DNA from: an uncultured Campylobacter sp.
GTDB lineage: Bacteria > Campylobacterota > Campylobacteria > Campylobacterales > Campylobacteraceae
DNA length: 14,994 nucleotides
Assembly: GCF_938045465.1 (NCBI RefSeq)
Contig: NZ_CALIBF010000183.1
Location: 1-14,994, forward strand
Reading direction: 5' to 3'
Below are positions 13,395 to 14,994 of this stretch, piece after piece. Under the pieces are notes generated by a model, which was not told where the DNA came from, searched no databases, and saw only the letters and a list, made by a program, of their open reading frames with translations. Both the position numbers and the translations under genes were made by a program. Within the stretch, counting starts at the first letter, position 1. Each line of letters opens with the position of its first letter.

Positions 13395-14605
13395 GATTTG
13401 ATCTGCTCGTAGCAAACACGCTTAAAATCAGCAGAAATCAGGCCGCCGCGCTGATAAAACAGGATAAAATTTTACTGCGAGGCGCCGTGCAAAACAGACC
13501 CTCCGCGCAGATCGCGCCCGAGCAGAGCGGCGAAATCAGCGCGATTGATCAAATTTACGTAAGCAGGGGCGCGCTCAAGCTTGCGGGCTTTTTGGACGAG
13601 CTCGCCGAAAACGGGCTTTTAGCAAGCTGCGACGCAAATTTGCCTAGCGCGGCGGCAGAAATTTCAAAGCCGTGCAGCGCCGCAAAGGACGCGGATAGCA
13701 AAGCGACAGCGACGCAAAGAGCAGGCGGAGTAATGACGCAAATTTCAAGTGCAGATTTCGCGGCTACGGATAAAATTTTTGGCGCGAACGAGACGACCGA
13801 AATTCCAAGCGCAACGGCGACAAAGATCGCAGAAACAAATACTAAGGCGATCCGTACCGCAAAAACTAGCGCTGAAACGGCGAAACTTTTGCAAACCGAT
13901 GCAGACAAGCAAACAGTGGAATTTTTACAGACGAGCGCAGGAGTCGAGACGACAGGGCATTTGCAAACGGACGCAGGCGCCGAAACGGCAGAGATTTTAA
14001 ATGCGGCGAAAGCCTCCAAATCGGGCGGCAAGGTGGGCGCGCGCTGCAGTGAAGGCAGCGCGAAGCTAGCACAAACAAAGCCCTCGCAAAAAGATATTTT
14101 AAATTTAGCGGGAGCCGATGTTTTGGACGTGGGCAGTAGCACGGGCGGATTTGTGCAGATTTTGCTTCAGCGCGGCGCAAAGAGCGTGACCGCGCTTGAC
14201 GTCGGCAGCTCGCAGCTAAGCGAAATTTTGCGGCGCGATCCTCGCGTGATCGTGCGCGAAAACACCGACATTAGGGAGTTTGCGAGCGAGAAAAAATTTG
14301 ATCTCATCACCTGCGACGTGAGCTTCATCTCACTAAATTTGATCTTAAAAAGTCTAGCGAGCCTCGCAAAAAGCGCTCTCATCGTGCTATTTAAGCCGCA
14401 ATTTGAGGTGGGTGCGGAGATCAAGCGAAATAAAAAAGGCGTGCTCAAGGACGAAAAAGCGGTGTGTGCCGCACGGGTGAAATTTGAGCGGCTATGCGCC
14501 GAGCTGGGGCTTGCCACGCTGCACGCTAGCGCCTGCAAAATCATGGGCAAAGAGGGGAATAGGGAATTTTTTTATCTTCTAAAAAGGATGAACGATGAAA
14601 TTTAA
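13391..14605 (+). CDS. tlyA: TlyA-family rRNA 2'-O-methyltransferase with long central insertion
   Basis: TlyA methylates ribose 2'-OH groups in rRNA. C. jejuni Cj0588 is, from memory, the short type that acts on 23S C1920 and affects capreomycin sensitivity. The 404-residue product has an N-terminal S4 RNA-binding domain (RFDLLVANTLKISRNQAAALIKQDKILL, 2-29) and the YVSRGALKL block (56-64). An FtsJ-like Rossmann domain follows, with DVLDVGSSTGGF (243-254), TCDVSFIS (307-314) and LFKPQFE (333-339). Lys63, Asp309 and Lys335 are the likely catalytic set. Normal TlyA is about 235-270 residues; here about 160 residues of Ala/Thr/Ser/Lys-rich low-complexity sequence (80-238) separate the domains. 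GGAG lies 10 bases before ATG. It overlaps the lipocalin gene by 11 bases. Confidence 0.9.
   Translation: MRFDLLVANTLKISRNQAAALIKQDKILLRGAVQNRPSAQIAPEQSGEISAIDQIYVSRGALKLAGFLDELAENGLLASCDANLPSAAAEISKPCSAAKDADSKATATQRAGGVMTQISSADFAATDKIFGANETTEIPSATATKIAETNTKAIRTAKTSAETAKLLQTDADKQTVEFLQTSAGVETTGHLQTDAGAETAEILNAAKASKSGGKVGARCSEGSAKLAQTKPSQKDILNLAGADVLDVGSSTGGFVQILLQRGAKSVTALDVGSSQLSEILRRDPRVIVRENTDIREFASEKKFDLITCDVSFISLNLILKSLASLAKSALIVLFKPQFEVGAEIKRNKKGVLKDEKAVCAARVKFERLCAELGLATLHASACKIMGKEGNREFFYLLKRMNDEI
13886..13993 (+). repeat. Three 36-bp coding repeats in tlyA insertion
   Basis: Units 13886-13921, 13922-13957 and 13958-13993 encode 12-residue repeats close to x-LQTDAG-x-ET-x-[EG]: LLQTDADKQTVE, FLQTSAGVETTG and HLQTDAGAETAE. 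The DNA copies are diverged but without indels. They lie in the linker between the S4 and methyltransferase domains. Confidence 0.85.
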
Positions 14606-14994
14606 AAACTTAATTATATTGGCGTTTTGCGCGCTATTTTTGGCCTCATGCGCTAAAAGCCTGAGCCCAAAAGCGCCGCTGGTAAAAAATTTCGACATCG
14701 CTAAATTTAGCGGCGGCTGGTATGAGATCGCCCGTATGAAGGGCGGCGGCGACGATCTGCAAAACACCGCGTACGAGTGCTTCGTCGATAAAAATTCCAC
14801 CATCAACCTCCTAAAATCAGCCCAGACGAGCTCGGGCAAAATCAAAAACGAGCAGCACGTACTGGAGTTCGCGGGCGATAAAAACATAGGCCTGCTCTAT
14901 CAAAAAGGGTTCATCTCTGACACCGTTTACCGCGTGGCGCAGGTGGACGGCGACTATCGCTACGCCCTAATCTTCGGCGCCGATACGAGCGAGC
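14595..14994 (+). CDS. Lipocalin-family outer lipoprotein (C terminus off window)
   Basis: The visible 133 codons start with a lipoprotein signal, MKFKNLIILAFCALFLASC, where LASC is the lipobox and Cys19 the lipidated residue. The mature part has KNFDIAKFSGGWYEIARM (31-48), which holds the lipocalin G-x-W motif (Gly40, Trp42) and resembles E. coli Blc. Later come YRVAQVDGDYRYALIFG, matching the conserved strand pair of bacterial lipocalins. Such proteins bind fatty acids or lysophospholipids at the outer membrane. AAGGA lies 6 bases before the ATG, which overlaps the end of tlyA by 11 bases. The end of the barrel lies beyond the edge. The role may be linked to envelope upkeep, but the neighbours do not prove it. 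Confidence 0.85.
   Translation, partial: MKFKNLIILAFCALFLASCAKSLSPKAPLVKNFDIAKFSGGWYEIARMKGGGDDLQNTAYECFVDKNSTINLLKSAQTSSGKIKNEQHVLEFAGDKNIGLLYQKGFISDTVYRVAQVDGDYRYALIFGADTSE

Overview
The window looks like a Campylobacter chromosome, probably one of the higher-GC species (C. gracilis, C. showae or C. rectus type). Three things point there. The gene order lactamase-fold hydrolase / nadE / lpxK / thrC / kdsB and the pair ligA / tlyA match what I recall of C. jejuni. The proteins have an epsilonproteobacterial character. The DNA is built from GC-rich codons broken up by very frequent AAATTT and AAAATTTT words. The species is an inference.

Left part (1-4280). Two tandem, clearly paralogous transglutaminase-fold proteins lie on the minus strand. 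The first is cut by the window edge and has a twin-arginine signal. The second is complete and has no signal. Divergent from them is cmoB (tRNA wobble uridine modification), which carries an in-frame amber codon that removes its conserved C terminus. A spacer of about 580 bases with a decamer tandem repeat follows. Then comes a minus-strand metallo-beta-lactamase-fold hydrolase.

Right part (4376-14994). A dense plus-strand gene row, probably one or two transcripts, runs nadE, a DegT/StrS-fold aminotransferase homologue, lpxK, argB, thrC, kdsB, a 45-codon ORF, ligA, a 190-codon ORF, tlyA and a lipocalin lipoprotein cut by the right edge. Most junctions overlap by 4 to 11 bases, so translational coupling is likely. 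The set mixes Kdo-lipid A synthesis (lpxK, kdsB), amino acid synthesis (argB, thrC), NAD synthesis and NAD-dependent DNA ligation (nadE, ligA) and rRNA methylation (tlyA).

The most unusual points are these: (1) the cmoB amber codon with an intact conserved tail behind it; (2) the DegT-family protein has alanine where the PLP lysine is expected; (3) LpxK, ThrC and TlyA each carry an in-frame low-complexity insertion between conserved blocks, two of them with visible repeats; (4) the two spacers around ligA are open ORFs joined by start-stop overlaps to both neighbours and built from the same kind of repeated AAATTT-bearing sequence. I saw no tRNA, rRNA, CRISPR array, insertion sequence or prophage gene.
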